From assembly GCA_050735975.1 (NCBI GenBank), contig JBOHVS010000001.1, positions 1 to 15,835 on the forward strand: a stretch of DNA of 15,835 nucleotides. The letters run 5' to 3'. The notes below the pieces were generated by a model. The model did no database searches. It was not told the origin of the DNA and saw nothing but the letters and a program-made list of their open reading frames with translations. Position numbers and translations under genes: made by a program. Positions 1 to 6,649 of this stretch are shown piece by piece (positions within the stretch are counted from its first letter, which is position 1; every line of letters begins with the position of its first letter). Source of the DNA: DATMBL01 sp050735975. GTDB lineage: Bacteria; Desulfobacterota; Binatia; UBA9968.

Positions 1-122
1 TGATGATGGGGGTCGTAGCCAGTGAGGCGGAGAGAAAGGCCGCTGAAAGAATCGTAAGATCGATCAAAGGCGTCCGCAAACTGGAAACCCACCTGAACGT
101 GTTGAAATACGGAATCCGTTAA
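1..122 (+). CDS. BON-domain protein, C-terminal end only (5' truncated by window edge)
   Basis: An open frame runs from the left edge to a TAA at 120-122. It ends in about 39 residues with the pattern GVVASEAER, then a helix, then IKGVRKLETHLNV. This is the second half of a BON domain (bacterial OsmY and nodulation): a beta strand, a helix carrying the ER pair, then the conserved GV preceding the last strand. BON proteins are usually periplasmic or membrane-associated and bind phospholipid surfaces; that is family knowledge. The beginning, any signal peptide and any second BON domain lie outside the window. An ATG pair at 3-8 is in frame but falls inside the conserved domain, so it is not taken as the start. 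The next gene begins 161 bases downstream. Confidence 0.65.
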   Translation, partial: MMGVVASEAERKAAERIVRSIKGVRKLETHLNVLKYGIR

Positions 123-283
123 TTCGGCCTTCTGCCGCCTTGCCGGGCCGCTGAGTTCGGTCGAAGCCACCTAAAAGCACAAGAGCCGCGGCCGAAAAGC
201 CCAAGTTGGCAGGCCGGGCCATAAAGCGATAGGTCCGTCTTAATCTTTGTCTCATCCATCATAGCGCACGGCAGGAGAACGGT

Positions 284-1549
284 ATGAGCCGGCAATTCAT
301 GAACCAATATGTGGCAGCTCTGACGAACGGAACCGGATTACATAACGACTTCATCTACTCGATGACGTTCGACGAATATAAGTCATTTCCCGATCCGTTC
401 ACGCGCACCACGTTCACCGTCAAAGAAGTTGAAGCCCGGATAAGCCGCTATCCGGATTCACTGAAACCAAACGAGCTTTTTAGATGGGATATTCACGGCA
501 GACTTTTTACGCCGGGCAAAGCCTCAATTCCCGGAATAGCGGTCGTCATGATCCACGGCGGGGCGGCTAACGAATACGAATTCATCTTCACTCCCGATGG
601 CCCCGAAGAATACCTCGACCCGACTAAAACCGATCCGGCCGCGGCTCGTGCGGGCGTCGCCCAACACATCGCGTCTCTCGGCGTCCAGGTATTGGCGATC
701 TCTCTGCCGGGCCACTACAGCCGGAAGCCCTGGATTTCTATCGCCGAGCGCAGACCAGAATTTATCATCGGCGAGGTTCCCGGTGACCAAGAATTGAAAA
801 ATCGCCTCGCAGTTTACACTTTTCGCATGTGCACAGAGGCGATCAAAACATTGGTCGAGCAGAGTCTGCCTGGACAGAAGATTTTCATGTGGGGCCACTC
901 CACCGGCGGTGAATACTTTTACCTGATGGAACAATATGGACTGAAAAATCAGCTGATCGGCGGATTGGGCTTCGGCACCGGTATGCCTGCATGGGTCCGC
1001 AAGGAATGGGATCTCGCATGCGCGAAACAATCACCGGCGGAACGAGCCGAAGCGTTTCGCAACATCACGGACCTGAGCCGCCGATCACCGAACAGTTATG
1101 TGAAGAGCGGCTATGTCGGTCCCAATCAACCTTGGGGTGACGCCGAACGATGGTTCGAGGCGGAAAATCATCGCAGACCCCAGTTCAAGCCCTATTTACA
1201 AGACATCGAGCACAGCGCGCACGACGTTCTCCTGCCCGAGATAAAAAGAATCTCTGGATTGGCGGATGAAGAGCTGTTCATTACTTACAAATCCGATCTT
1301 AGCCGGCTGCGCGGCAAGAGACTACTCCATATCGTCGGCGAATATGACAAGGGCCACTGGATTGAAGGAGGCGAAAAGGGTTTGGAGTTTCGTCGAGAAG
1401 TCTACGCATTCAAACGTTTCGCTCCTTACGCCGAGGCGCTGCGTTTGATCGTCGTCCCGAACCTCACCCATTACGGTCACGTGGAAAGTTACAATGAGCG
1501 GCTGGCTAACCTGATGGTAACCGCATTCAGAGACTACTTCCGGTGTTAG
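284..1549 (+). CDS. Alpha/beta hydrolase, 421 aa, serine hydrolase family
   Basis: A cytoplasmic-looking serine hydrolase with no signal peptide. The oxyanion-hole motif HGG is at residues 91-93 after a hydrophobic strand (GIAVVMI). The nucleophile elbow GHSTGG is at 204-209, so Ser206 is the predicted nucleophile. An acid candidate, Asp355, sits in VGEYDKGHW, and the His is likely His396 or His399 near the C-terminus. At 421 residues it is longer than a minimal hydrolase; about 80 N-terminal residues precede the core and a cap-like insert covers roughly 235-330. The start is fixed by AGGAGA at 273-278, five bases before ATG 284; an in-frame ATG at 299 has no better site. It stands alone between gaps of about 160 bases. 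The substrate (ester, lactone, amide or C-C bond) cannot be told, although hydrolases of this fold often act on ring-cleavage products. Confidence 0.85.
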   Translation: MSRQFMNQYVAALTNGTGLHNDFIYSMTFDEYKSFPDPFTRTTFTVKEVEARISRYPDSLKPNELFRWDIHGRLFTPGKASIPGIAVVMIHGGAANEYEFIFTPDGPEEYLDPTKTDPAAARAGVAQHIASLGVQVLAISLPGHYSRKPWISIAERRPEFIIGEVPGDQELKNRLAVYTFRMCTEAIKTLVEQSLPGQKIFMWGHSTGGEYFYLMEQYGLKNQLIGGLGFGTGMPAWVRKEWDLACAKQSPAERAEAFRNITDLSRRSPNSYVKSGYVGPNQPWGDAERWFEAENHRRPQFKPYLQDIEHSAHDVLLPEIKRISGLADEELFITYKSDLSRLRGKRLLHIVGEYDKGHWIEGGEKGLEFRREVYAFKRFAPYAEALRLIVVPNLTHYGHVESYNERLANLMVTAFRDYFRC

Positions 1550-1714
1550 CTGTTGTTGGAATATGTCACCGTCACATGGCTTTTGTTACAGACTCTAAAA
1601 ACGAGACTACATGCTTCGACACTTCGACTTAGCTGAGTGCCGGCTTGATTAGCCTTCTAGGCTGGGTTGTGTTAACCCTAACCGAAACATGAACTGAAGA
1701 GGGGGAAAAGCTAG

Positions 1715-2338
1715 ATGAAAAAGATCCTCGAAACTCATGTGCCGCACAACACCGGTTGGTCCGGAGAGATGAAGAAAGGCCAAGTCATCCGCATCACCGC
1801 GACCACCACGGTGGATTTTGTTTTCTTCAAACTACAAAACTTGCGCGAGCGTTTCGATCAGGCGCGGACGAAGGTCTACAATATGAAACTGTTCGTTACC
1901 ACCGGCGACAAGCTGATGGGCCGCGACAATCAGCACATGATGACGATCATTGCGGACGGTTTCAAAGAAGGCACGCATGATTTGCAGAAAGGCATGTGCA
2001 GCGGTTATCGCTTTCAGCTAGCCAAACAGGAAAACCGCCTAAGCGAGTACTATCCGCGCGACATTAAGGAAATCCCCGATCATGGCTGCTACGAGAATCT
2101 TTCAAAGGCAGTGGCGTCATACGGAATCATCCCTGAAGATATCCCGAGTCCTTTCAATCTGAATCAGCATATGAAGATCGATGGCAAGACCGGACGTATG
2201 GAGCATACTCAGGTGCGCCCGAAACCGGGGAATTATATGGATATCAGGGCGGAGATGGACTTACTCGTGGCTCTGAGCGCTTGTCCGGATCTTCCCGTCG
2301 GCGGCAAACCGGTCGATGTGCTGATCCATGAGCCTTAA
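1715..2338 (+). CDS. DUF1989 (urea-carboxylase-associated type) protein, 207 aa
   Basis: Recognised as the DUF1989 family (PF09347), which includes the paired proteins encoded next to urea carboxylase. Signature segments are GDKLMGRDNQHMMT (64-77), GTHD (86-89) followed by Cys95, a HGCYENL segment around Cys125, PFN at 146-148, and RAEMDLLVALSACP at 178-191. Conserved Cys and His residues in this family form a metal site in known structures; here Cys95, Cys125, Cys190 and His88 are candidates. Length fits the family. The start is supported by GAGGGGG (1699-1705) ahead of ATG 1715. Biochemical function is not settled for the family; links to urea, guanidine or carboxyguanidine metabolism come from neighbours elsewhere. 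No urea carboxylase or allophanate hydrolase is in this window, so it is isolated from its usual context. Confidence 0.85.
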   Translation: MKKILETHVPHNTGWSGEMKKGQVIRITATTTVDFVFFKLQNLRERFDQARTKVYNMKLFVTTGDKLMGRDNQHMMTIIADGFKEGTHDLQKGMCSGYRFQLAKQENRLSEYYPRDIKEIPDHGCYENLSKAVASYGIIPEDIPSPFNLNQHMKIDGKTGRMEHTQVRPKPGNYMDIRAEMDLLVALSACPDLPVGGKPVDVLIHEP

Positions 2339-2339
2339 C

Positions 2340-2464
2340 GGTTTGCTGAAAAAACTCTCCGTTCATCCTTCGACACTCTCAGAGTCTGCCCTGAGTTCAT
2401 CGAAGGGGGGAGACTTTGAATTCATTAACAATTTTCCGTCATGTCTTTTTCACCAGCCTACTGA
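2340..2464. repeat. Composite repeat element, MITE/REP-like
   Basis: The gap after the DUF1989 gene is filled by a symmetrical element. Its left end, GGTTTGCTGAAAAAACTC (2340-2357), is the reverse complement of a GAGTTTTTCAGCAACC-type motif. Its right end (2443-2464, GTCTTTTTCACCAGCC onward) is a degenerate forward copy of the same motif. Between them lies an imperfect palindrome, CCTTCGA (2367-2373) with TCGAAGG (2400-2406), whose inner arms read CTCAG and CTGAG. The same GAGTTTTT motif recurs twice at 7446-7493, so it is a dispersed family. No transposase is encoded here. It may also work as a terminator for the gene that ends at 2338. Confidence 0.6.
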
Positions 2465-2505
2465 AGCCGGCTGAACGATTTGACAATCGATCTTCAAGTT
2501 CCGCC

Positions 2506-2513
2506 AGGAGGAA
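2506..2513 (+). promoter_or_regulatory. Strong ribosome binding site that points at an ATA codon
   Basis: AGGAGGAA at 2506-2513 is a near-perfect Shine-Dalgarno site, but the codon at the ideal distance (2520-2522) is ATA rather than ATG. The first conventional start in that frame is GTG at 2532, about 20 bases from the core, which is too far. Either the start is a non-canonical ATA, or an ATG at 2520 was changed by mutation or sequencing error. Confidence 0.6.
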
Positions 2514-2531
2514 GTTACCATAGCATCGATC

Positions 2532-3086
2532 GTGATTATGCCGATGCCCTACGGTTGCCTGGATTCACAAGGACTATCACAGGCATCAAGTATCGGCTTA
2601 GAAAAAGCCTTGGACTGGTGGAACAAATCGATGGAAACATCCAAGCACAAGACCTATTTCCTAGTCGCGGGCTATGATGAGGACCGCGGTCAAGAGATGC
2701 GCTTGCGCCGCGACATCATCGACAAAGCTCTCGAGGGCTCGGATCTGCTAAAAGACCATGTCATCGAGGTCAGCGCAAAAAACGAGATTGCTCTGGCACA
2801 AAAAATCACTCGCATGAGAGATCTTCTGCCGATTGAAACAATCACAGTCTTCGCCGAATCGCGGAACGCCGTCAGCGTTAAGGCAATTTTCAAGCGAAAG
2901 TTTGGAAAGACGCTGCATATACGCAAATATAAGGCGGATTTCGAATTCAATCATCGCTGGATCAGCACCTCGACCTCGTTCGCCTGGTTTTCGAGAAATT
3001 GGCTCCTCCGGATCTGGTTTGAACTCAAGAAGCGGATGGGCCGCGGGCTGCGCAAAAAAATTCGTTTTCTCTTCCGTTCCTACTAG
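2532..3086 (+). CDS. Uncharacterised protein, possible DUF218 (YdcF/ElyC-like) fold, 184 aa or slightly longer
   Basis: The frame is open from just after a TGA at 2481. The conservative start is GTG 2532, but the ribosome binding site at 2506-2513 favours position 2520 (an ATA), which would add four residues and give a hydrophobic opening strand, ASIVIMPMPYG. The layout is strand, helix, then FLVAGYDEDRGQE, then DHVIEVSAKNEIALAQKI, then an ITVFAESRNAVSVKAIF segment. This resembles the DUF218 order (hydrophobic strand, SGG-like strand followed by an acidic residue, E-x-x-S-x-N-T-like helix, strand ending before a paired basic region), but the classic glycine and serine residues are not clear. 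The C-terminal 50 residues are aromatic and strongly basic (WFSRNWLLRIWFELKKRMG). I am confident it is a gene and unsure of the family. Confidence 0.5.
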   Translation: MIMPMPYGCLDSQGLSQASSIGLEKALDWWNKSMETSKHKTYFLVAGYDEDRGQEMRLRRDIIDKALEGSDLLKDHVIEVSAKNEIALAQKITRMRDLLPIETITVFAESRNAVSVKAIFKRKFGKTLHIRKYKADFEFNHRWISTSTSFAWFSRNWLLRIWFELKKRMGRGLRKKIRFLFRSY

Positions 3087-3093
3087 GGAAGAT

Positions 3094-3133
3094 TGGAGTG
3101 ATGGAGTATTGAAATATTGGAGTAATGGGACAA
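3094..3133. repeat. Degenerate 8-bp tandem repeat, five units
   Basis: Five consecutive octamers read TGGAGTGA, TGGAGTAT, TGAAATAT, TGGAGTAA and TGGGACAA. They start eight bases after the stop of the preceding gene, in the gap between two convergent genes. The unit is kept in exact 8-base register despite substitutions. It has no coding role. Confidence 0.6.
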
Positions 3134-3172
3134 ACTTCAAGTAACGACTACTGGAGACTTAAGGTGATTGCT

Positions 3173-3189
3173 GGTTGATTGGATCAACC
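3173..3189. other. Perfect 7-bp hairpin between convergent genes
   Basis: GGTTGAT (3173-3179), loop TGG, ATCAACC (3183-3189). It lies between the plus-strand gene ending at 3086 and the minus-strand amidohydrolase ending at 3208. There is no T run on either side, so it is not a standard intrinsic terminator, though it could stop or stabilise transcripts from either side. Confidence 0.4.
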
Positions 3190-3207
3190 CATCTTCGACG
3201 ATTCTAT

Positions 3208-4242
3208 TTACAATCGGTAAAACCGCTTTGCGTTATCATAAAGAATTTTTCTCTTAGCGGTGATTGGCAGGTCTCTGCGCTCGATAAACTCCGGAATGTC
3301 CCGGCCGAACTCCTCCAAGGGCTTTTCGTGCGGGAAGTCGGACGGAAACATAATCCAGTCTTCACCAAGCTCCCGCACCACCACGTCGAGGATTCGTTCC
3401 TCGATCTCGCATGTGACGTAGACATTCCCATCGCGAAAATACTCGCTGGGTTTTTTCTTAAGCGGAAAGTGTTTGCGTTTTCGGTCTACATGAAATTTCT
3501 CGTCCATCCGCTCCATCATATACGGAACCCAACCGGCGCCGGCCTCCAAAAACCCGATCCGTAATTTCGGAAAGAGATCGAAAATGCCGTCCAAAACGAC
3601 GCTAGTCAGCTGAATCATCTGGGCAATAGGATGCTCCAGGGTATGAATCATGGACATGGTCTGGAGAAAGTCGAAGCCCAGCCCCTTGCTGGGCGCCCCG
3701 TGGACGGTCAGCGGCACATCGAGCCTTTGGGCTTCCTCGTAGAGCGGATAGAAATCCGGATGGCCATAACCTTTATAAAGGACGGTGACCGCCGGTAATA
3801 GACCGGCCACCATATCTTGCTCGGTAACGGCGCGACGCAGTTCTACGACCGCTTGTTTTACGTCATGCACCGGCAGGAGCGCCACGCCTTTGAGCCTCGG
3901 GCTCTTGTTGATGTAGCGATCGTAAAGCCAGTTGTTGTAGGCGCGGGCAATCCCGCAAGCCCAGTCATAGTCCTGTATTAAGCCAAATGCCAATCCGGCA
4001 GTGGGATAAAGAACGGCGGACTCGATGTTCCGGCTATCGAGGAAGTTGAGCCAAACCTCCGTGTTCGTTTCAAGCGCTTTATTCAATCCTTTCACCGTTC
4101 CGCGCGGCCAACCGTCCAGCGACGGAAACAGGGAAAAAATGGAGCGCTTCATGCCGGCGTAGGAGCCCTCGAAGAAACCGGCGATTTCGCCCTCGTTTTC
4201 GAGGACGTGACCGTCCGCGTCTATAATCTGCGCCGCGTTCAT
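3208..4242 (-). CDS. Amidohydrolase family 2 (ACMSD/resorcylate-decarboxylase superfamily), 344 aa
   Basis: A TIM-barrel metal-dependent hydrolase or non-oxidative decarboxylase. It opens with IDADGHVLE, giving a D-x-H metal pair (Asp10, His12). It continues with LTVHGAPS (His181), HTLEHP (200-205), LEAGAGWVPYMMERMDE (Glu233) and PSDFPH (Asp302, His305). These match the amidohydrolase-2 metal ligands, except that the position expected to carry the catalytic His of ACMSD appears to be Glu233. Start ATG 4242 has GAGG (complement of 4251-4254) eight bases upstream. It is transcribed away from the gene at 4442, with a plausible promoter at 4305-4332. It is clearly similar throughout to the amidohydrolase at 5537-6649, roughly half identical by eye. 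Likely substrate class: aromatic or muconate-like carboxylates; the specific reaction is unknown. Confidence 0.9.
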   Translation of the reverse strand: MNAAQIIDADGHVLENEGEIAGFFEGSYAGMKRSIFSLFPSLDGWPRGTVKGLNKALETNTEVWLNFLDSRNIESAVLYPTAGLAFGLIQDYDWACGIARAYNNWLYDRYINKSPRLKGVALLPVHDVKQAVVELRRAVTEQDMVAGLLPAVTVLYKGYGHPDFYPLYEEAQRLDVPLTVHGAPSKGLGFDFLQTMSMIHTLEHPIAQMIQLTSVVLDGIFDLFPKLRIGFLEAGAGWVPYMMERMDEKFHVDRKRKHFPLKKKPSEYFRDGNVYVTCEIEERILDVVVRELGEDWIMFPSDFPHEKPLEEFGRDIPEFIERRDLPITAKRKILYDNAKRFYRL

Positions 4243-4304
4243 GTTCTCTACCTCATCACGCCTGTTATCCGGGTTGCAACTGCTTGGTCACATCCCTAGT
4301 CCAC

Positions 4305-4332
4305 ATTATTCATACTGTTTCAGCAGAGTAAA
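4305..4332 (-). promoter_or_regulatory. Predicted sigma70-type promoter for the minus-strand amidohydrolase
   Basis: Read on the minus strand, a -35 TTTACT (4332-4327) is followed after 16 bases by a -10 AATAAT (4310-4305). These match the consensus at 4 of 6 and 5 of 6 positions. The predicted transcript start lies about 55 bases before ATG 4242. It sits back to back with the plus-strand promoter at 4361-4389. Confidence 0.4.
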
Positions 4333-4360
4333 GCCGGGCCGCTCCTCAAGCCGGCGCTCG

Positions 4361-4389
4361 TTGACCGAGTCCGGCGGCTGGCATATGAT
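4361..4389 (+). promoter_or_regulatory. Predicted sigma70 promoter for the dihydroxyphthalate-decarboxylase-like gene
   Basis: TTGACC (4361-4366), a 17-base spacer, then TATGAT (4384-4389); each hexamer differs from consensus at one base. The expected transcript start near 4396 gives a leader of about 45 bases carrying the GAAGGAG site at 4427-4433. This supports translation from ATG 4442 rather than from any upstream codon. Confidence 0.65.
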
Positions 4390-4441
4390 TTGTGCATCTG
4401 GCCTGCGGCATTATTTTGGCGGTTTTGAAGGAGTCACCTAC

Positions 4442-5401
4442 ATGGCCAAGCTAAAACTCACAGTCGCCTGCGATCAGTACGACTACCTGCAACCGCTGCG
4501 CGACGGAAGAGTGCAGCCGGAGGGTCTTGATCTCAATCTTATCACCGTGGAGAGTGGCATCCGCCATCAACGGATGTACCACCATGGCGAGTACGACGCT
4601 TGCGAATTTTCCATGTCGTCATATCTCGTTGCCAAGAGTCAGGATGTGGGCTGGTTCCATGCCATTCCGTTTTTCCCGCGCCGTATGTTCAGCCATAAAT
4701 TCTGCTTCATACGCGCCGGTTCGGGGATCAAGAAGCCGTCGGATTTGAAGGGAGGACGAATCGGTTTAAGAACGTACGAAAACACGCTCGCGTTGGTCGC
4801 CAAAGGCATGTTTCACAACAGCTACGGCCTGCCCATCACTGATGTAACGTGGGTCATCGTTAATAGAGAGCCCGTCGGCTCCAAGCTGCCGAGCTCCATC
4901 AAAGTCGAGCACGTCGACGGGAAACGCCGCTTGGAAGATTTGCTTGTGGAAGGGAAAGTGGATGCGGAGCTCGAACCGGATCTGCCGCAGGCGTGGCTTC
5001 GAGGCGAGGGAACAGTGGAGCGGCTCTTCGAAGATTTTGAAAATGAGGAGAGGAATTATTACAAGAAGACCAAGATTTTCCCAATCATGCATCCAATCGT
5101 CATCAAGACCGATATCCTAAAGAATGCTCCATGGGTCGCGACCAGCCTTTTTGAGGCATTCATGGCCTCACGCAGAGCCTACGATGAGTTCATGCAGCAG
5201 CCGCACCGGTTGAGCTTCGCCTGGGGCCGGTCTTACTTGGAAGAAGAGCGGCGGTTTTTCGGCAAGCATCCCTTCTACCAGGGGCTTAAAGAAAACTATC
5301 ACGACATCCGGAACATGATCACTTTCGCAGAGCAGCAGGCGATGCTTGCCCGGCCTTTGACGGTCGAGGAGCTGTTTACGGAAAATACCCGAAATACATG
5401 A
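4442..5401 (+). CDS. 4,5-dihydroxyphthalate decarboxylase-like protein (type 2 periplasmic-binding fold), 319 aa
   Basis: Resembles Pht5-type 4,5-dihydroxyphthalate decarboxylase and related substrate-binding-fold proteins. The protein opens with LKLTVACDQYDYLQPLRDG. It then has FSMSSYLVAK (56-65), AIPFFPRRMFSHK (74-86), a GSGIKKPSDLKGGRIGL segment (93-109), DAELEPDLP (174-182), YYKKTKIFPIMHPIVIK (206-222) and a closing LTVEELF. The FPIMHP and IPxFPxRxFxH blocks are hallmarks of this group. There is no signal peptide or lipobox, so it is predicted to be cytoplasmic, which favours an enzyme over a transporter component. The start at ATG 4442 is chosen because GAAGGAG (4427-4433) and a good promoter lie just upstream; the frame is open back to 4241 but the extra residues look random. 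It lies between two similar amidohydrolases, consistent with a shared catabolic role. Whether the substrate is an aromatic dicarboxylate is inference. Confidence 0.85.
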   Translation: MAKLKLTVACDQYDYLQPLRDGRVQPEGLDLNLITVESGIRHQRMYHHGEYDACEFSMSSYLVAKSQDVGWFHAIPFFPRRMFSHKFCFIRAGSGIKKPSDLKGGRIGLRTYENTLALVAKGMFHNSYGLPITDVTWVIVNREPVGSKLPSSIKVEHVDGKRRLEDLLVEGKVDAELEPDLPQAWLRGEGTVERLFEDFENEERNYYKKTKIFPIMHPIVIKTDILKNAPWVATSLFEAFMASRRAYDEFMQQPHRLSFAWGRSYLEEERRFFGKHPFYQGLKENYHDIRNMITFAEQQAMLARPLTVEELFTENTRNT

Positions 5402-5536
5402 GTCAGGCCGAAAGCTTTGTAGCGAGGGCTGATCCGTCCTTCGCCGGATCCGCGGAAGTGACGTAGTGTGTTCTTCTCCCAAAGAAGACGAGTTCGACTT
5501 TATTTTTAAAGACCGCGAAAGAGTTAGGAGGATCTC

Positions 5537-6649
5537 ATGACTGATTTTCGTATTATCGACGCCGACGGTCACGTAATGGAATTGGACGAGGAACTGCGTG
5601 AGTTTATCGGACCACCCTACCGCGACTTGGAGTGGCATAAGAGTTACTCCTTCTGGCCGGGGCTCACGATGGACGGGTATCTTCGTTCGCTTCGGCAACC
5701 CGGCGGATGGGCCGGGGGCGGCACCGGCCCCAACGCTCACCATTGGTTGAATTTCCTCGACAAGAACATGATCGAGATCACTGTTCTCTATCCAACTCAG
5801 GGTCTGACACACGCGGCAATTCAAGACAGAGACTGGGCCATCTGCATGGCACGCGCCTATAATGATTGGCTATATAATAAATTCATGAAGGTGAGTCCCC
5901 GCCTGATCGGTGTGGCGCTGCTGCCGGTGCAGGATATATCGGAAGCCGTAAAAGAGCTTCGTCGCTGTGTGAACGATCTCGGCATGGTCGGCGCCGTTCT
6001 GCCCGCCGTTGCGCCGGCGGGGAGACTCTTCAGCGGGCCCGAATTTTATCCGCTCTGGGAAGAAGCGCAGAAACTAGATGTGCCGATCTCCACCCACGGC
6101 GGCCTAAGCATGCCGGCGCTGGGACTCGATCTTCTGGGGAATTTCACAATCGCCCATACGCTCGAGCATCCGTTCGCCCAGATGCGCCAGTTCGTGAGCT
6201 TGATGTTTGAAGGTGTCTTCGAGCTCTTCCCCGATTTCCGCTTCGGTTGCCTCGAATGCGGTGTCGGCTGGGTGCCTTACATGATGGACCGCATGGATGA
6301 AGAACAGGAGAGAAAAGGACGCTACTCTCCCCGGTGCAAGCTCAAACCAAGCGACTACGTGAAAAAAGGCAACATCTTTTTTGCGGTCGAAGTCGACGAA
6401 TCCGCTTTGCCTCTTGCGGCGCAAGTGGGGAACCCGAATTCGTTAATTTGGGCATCCGATTATCCACATGAACGAGATCAGCGCGATTTCAGCCAAGACA
6501 TCCCCAACTTAATCAACCGCAAGGATGTCAGCGACGAACTGAAGCAAAAGATTTTTTGGGACAACCCGCTCCGCTTCTATCCCAGGCTGCGGGCAAGGGT
6601 CGAAAAGGGCGAGACAGTGAAAAAAGCCGTGGGCGCCAACCAATGGTAA
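5537..6649 (+). CDS. Amidohydrolase family 2 (ACMSD/resorcylate-decarboxylase superfamily), 370 aa
   Basis: A metal-dependent TIM-barrel enzyme close to the minus-strand amidohydrolase at 3208-4242. Shared blocks include IDADGHVME (Asp10, His12), LNFLD, VLYPTQGL, AIQDRDWA, ARAYNDWLY, SPRLIGVALLPVQD, a FYPLWEEAQKLDVP segment and HTLEHPFAQM. Other ligand candidates are His187 (STHGG), Glu240 (LECGVGWVPYMM) and Asp308 with His311 (ASDYPH). A glycine-rich insert (PGGWAGGGTG, 55-64) and a longer, basic C-terminal tail distinguish it from its paralogue. Start ATG 5537 is five bases after AGGAGG (5526-5531). Its stop TAA (6647-6649) lies inside the start region of the next gene, so the two are translationally coupled. 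Probable role: decarboxylation or hydrolysis of an aromatic-derived carboxylate; the substrate is unknown. Confidence 0.93.
   Translation: MTDFRIIDADGHVMELDEELREFIGPPYRDLEWHKSYSFWPGLTMDGYLRSLRQPGGWAGGGTGPNAHHWLNFLDKNMIEITVLYPTQGLTHAAIQDRDWAICMARAYNDWLYNKFMKVSPRLIGVALLPVQDISEAVKELRRCVNDLGMVGAVLPAVAPAGRLFSGPEFYPLWEEAQKLDVPISTHGGLSMPALGLDLLGNFTIAHTLEHPFAQMRQFVSLMFEGVFELFPDFRFGCLECGVGWVPYMMDRMDEEQERKGRYSPRCKLKPSDYVKKGNIFFAVEVDESALPLAAQVGNPNSLIWASDYPHERDQRDFSQDIPNLINRKDVSDELKQKIFWDNPLRFYPRLRARVEKGETVKKAVGANQW

Noticed and set aside
2480..2677. ATG at 2480 opening a 65-codon frame with a nearby TTGACA
   Set aside because: It is out of frame with the conserved protein that follows, has no ribosome binding site, and shows no domain. 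The TTGACA has no -10 partner.
4241..4441. N-terminal extension of the Pht5-like protein to 4241
   Set aside because: The 67 extra residues show no family similarity, span both predicted promoters, and overlap the opposing amidohydrolase start. ATG 4442 has a proper ribosome binding site.
5168..5824. Long minus-strand open frame of 218 codons
   Set aside because: It runs antisense across the Pht5-like and amidohydrolase genes and the gap between them. Its residues show no recognisable domain, and the frame mirrors codon bias of the real genes.
6556..6642. TTG start extending the HDO protein into the amidohydrolase
   Set aside because: It lies wholly inside conserved coding sequence of the preceding gene, has no ribosome binding site, and the added residues are basic and unlike the family.
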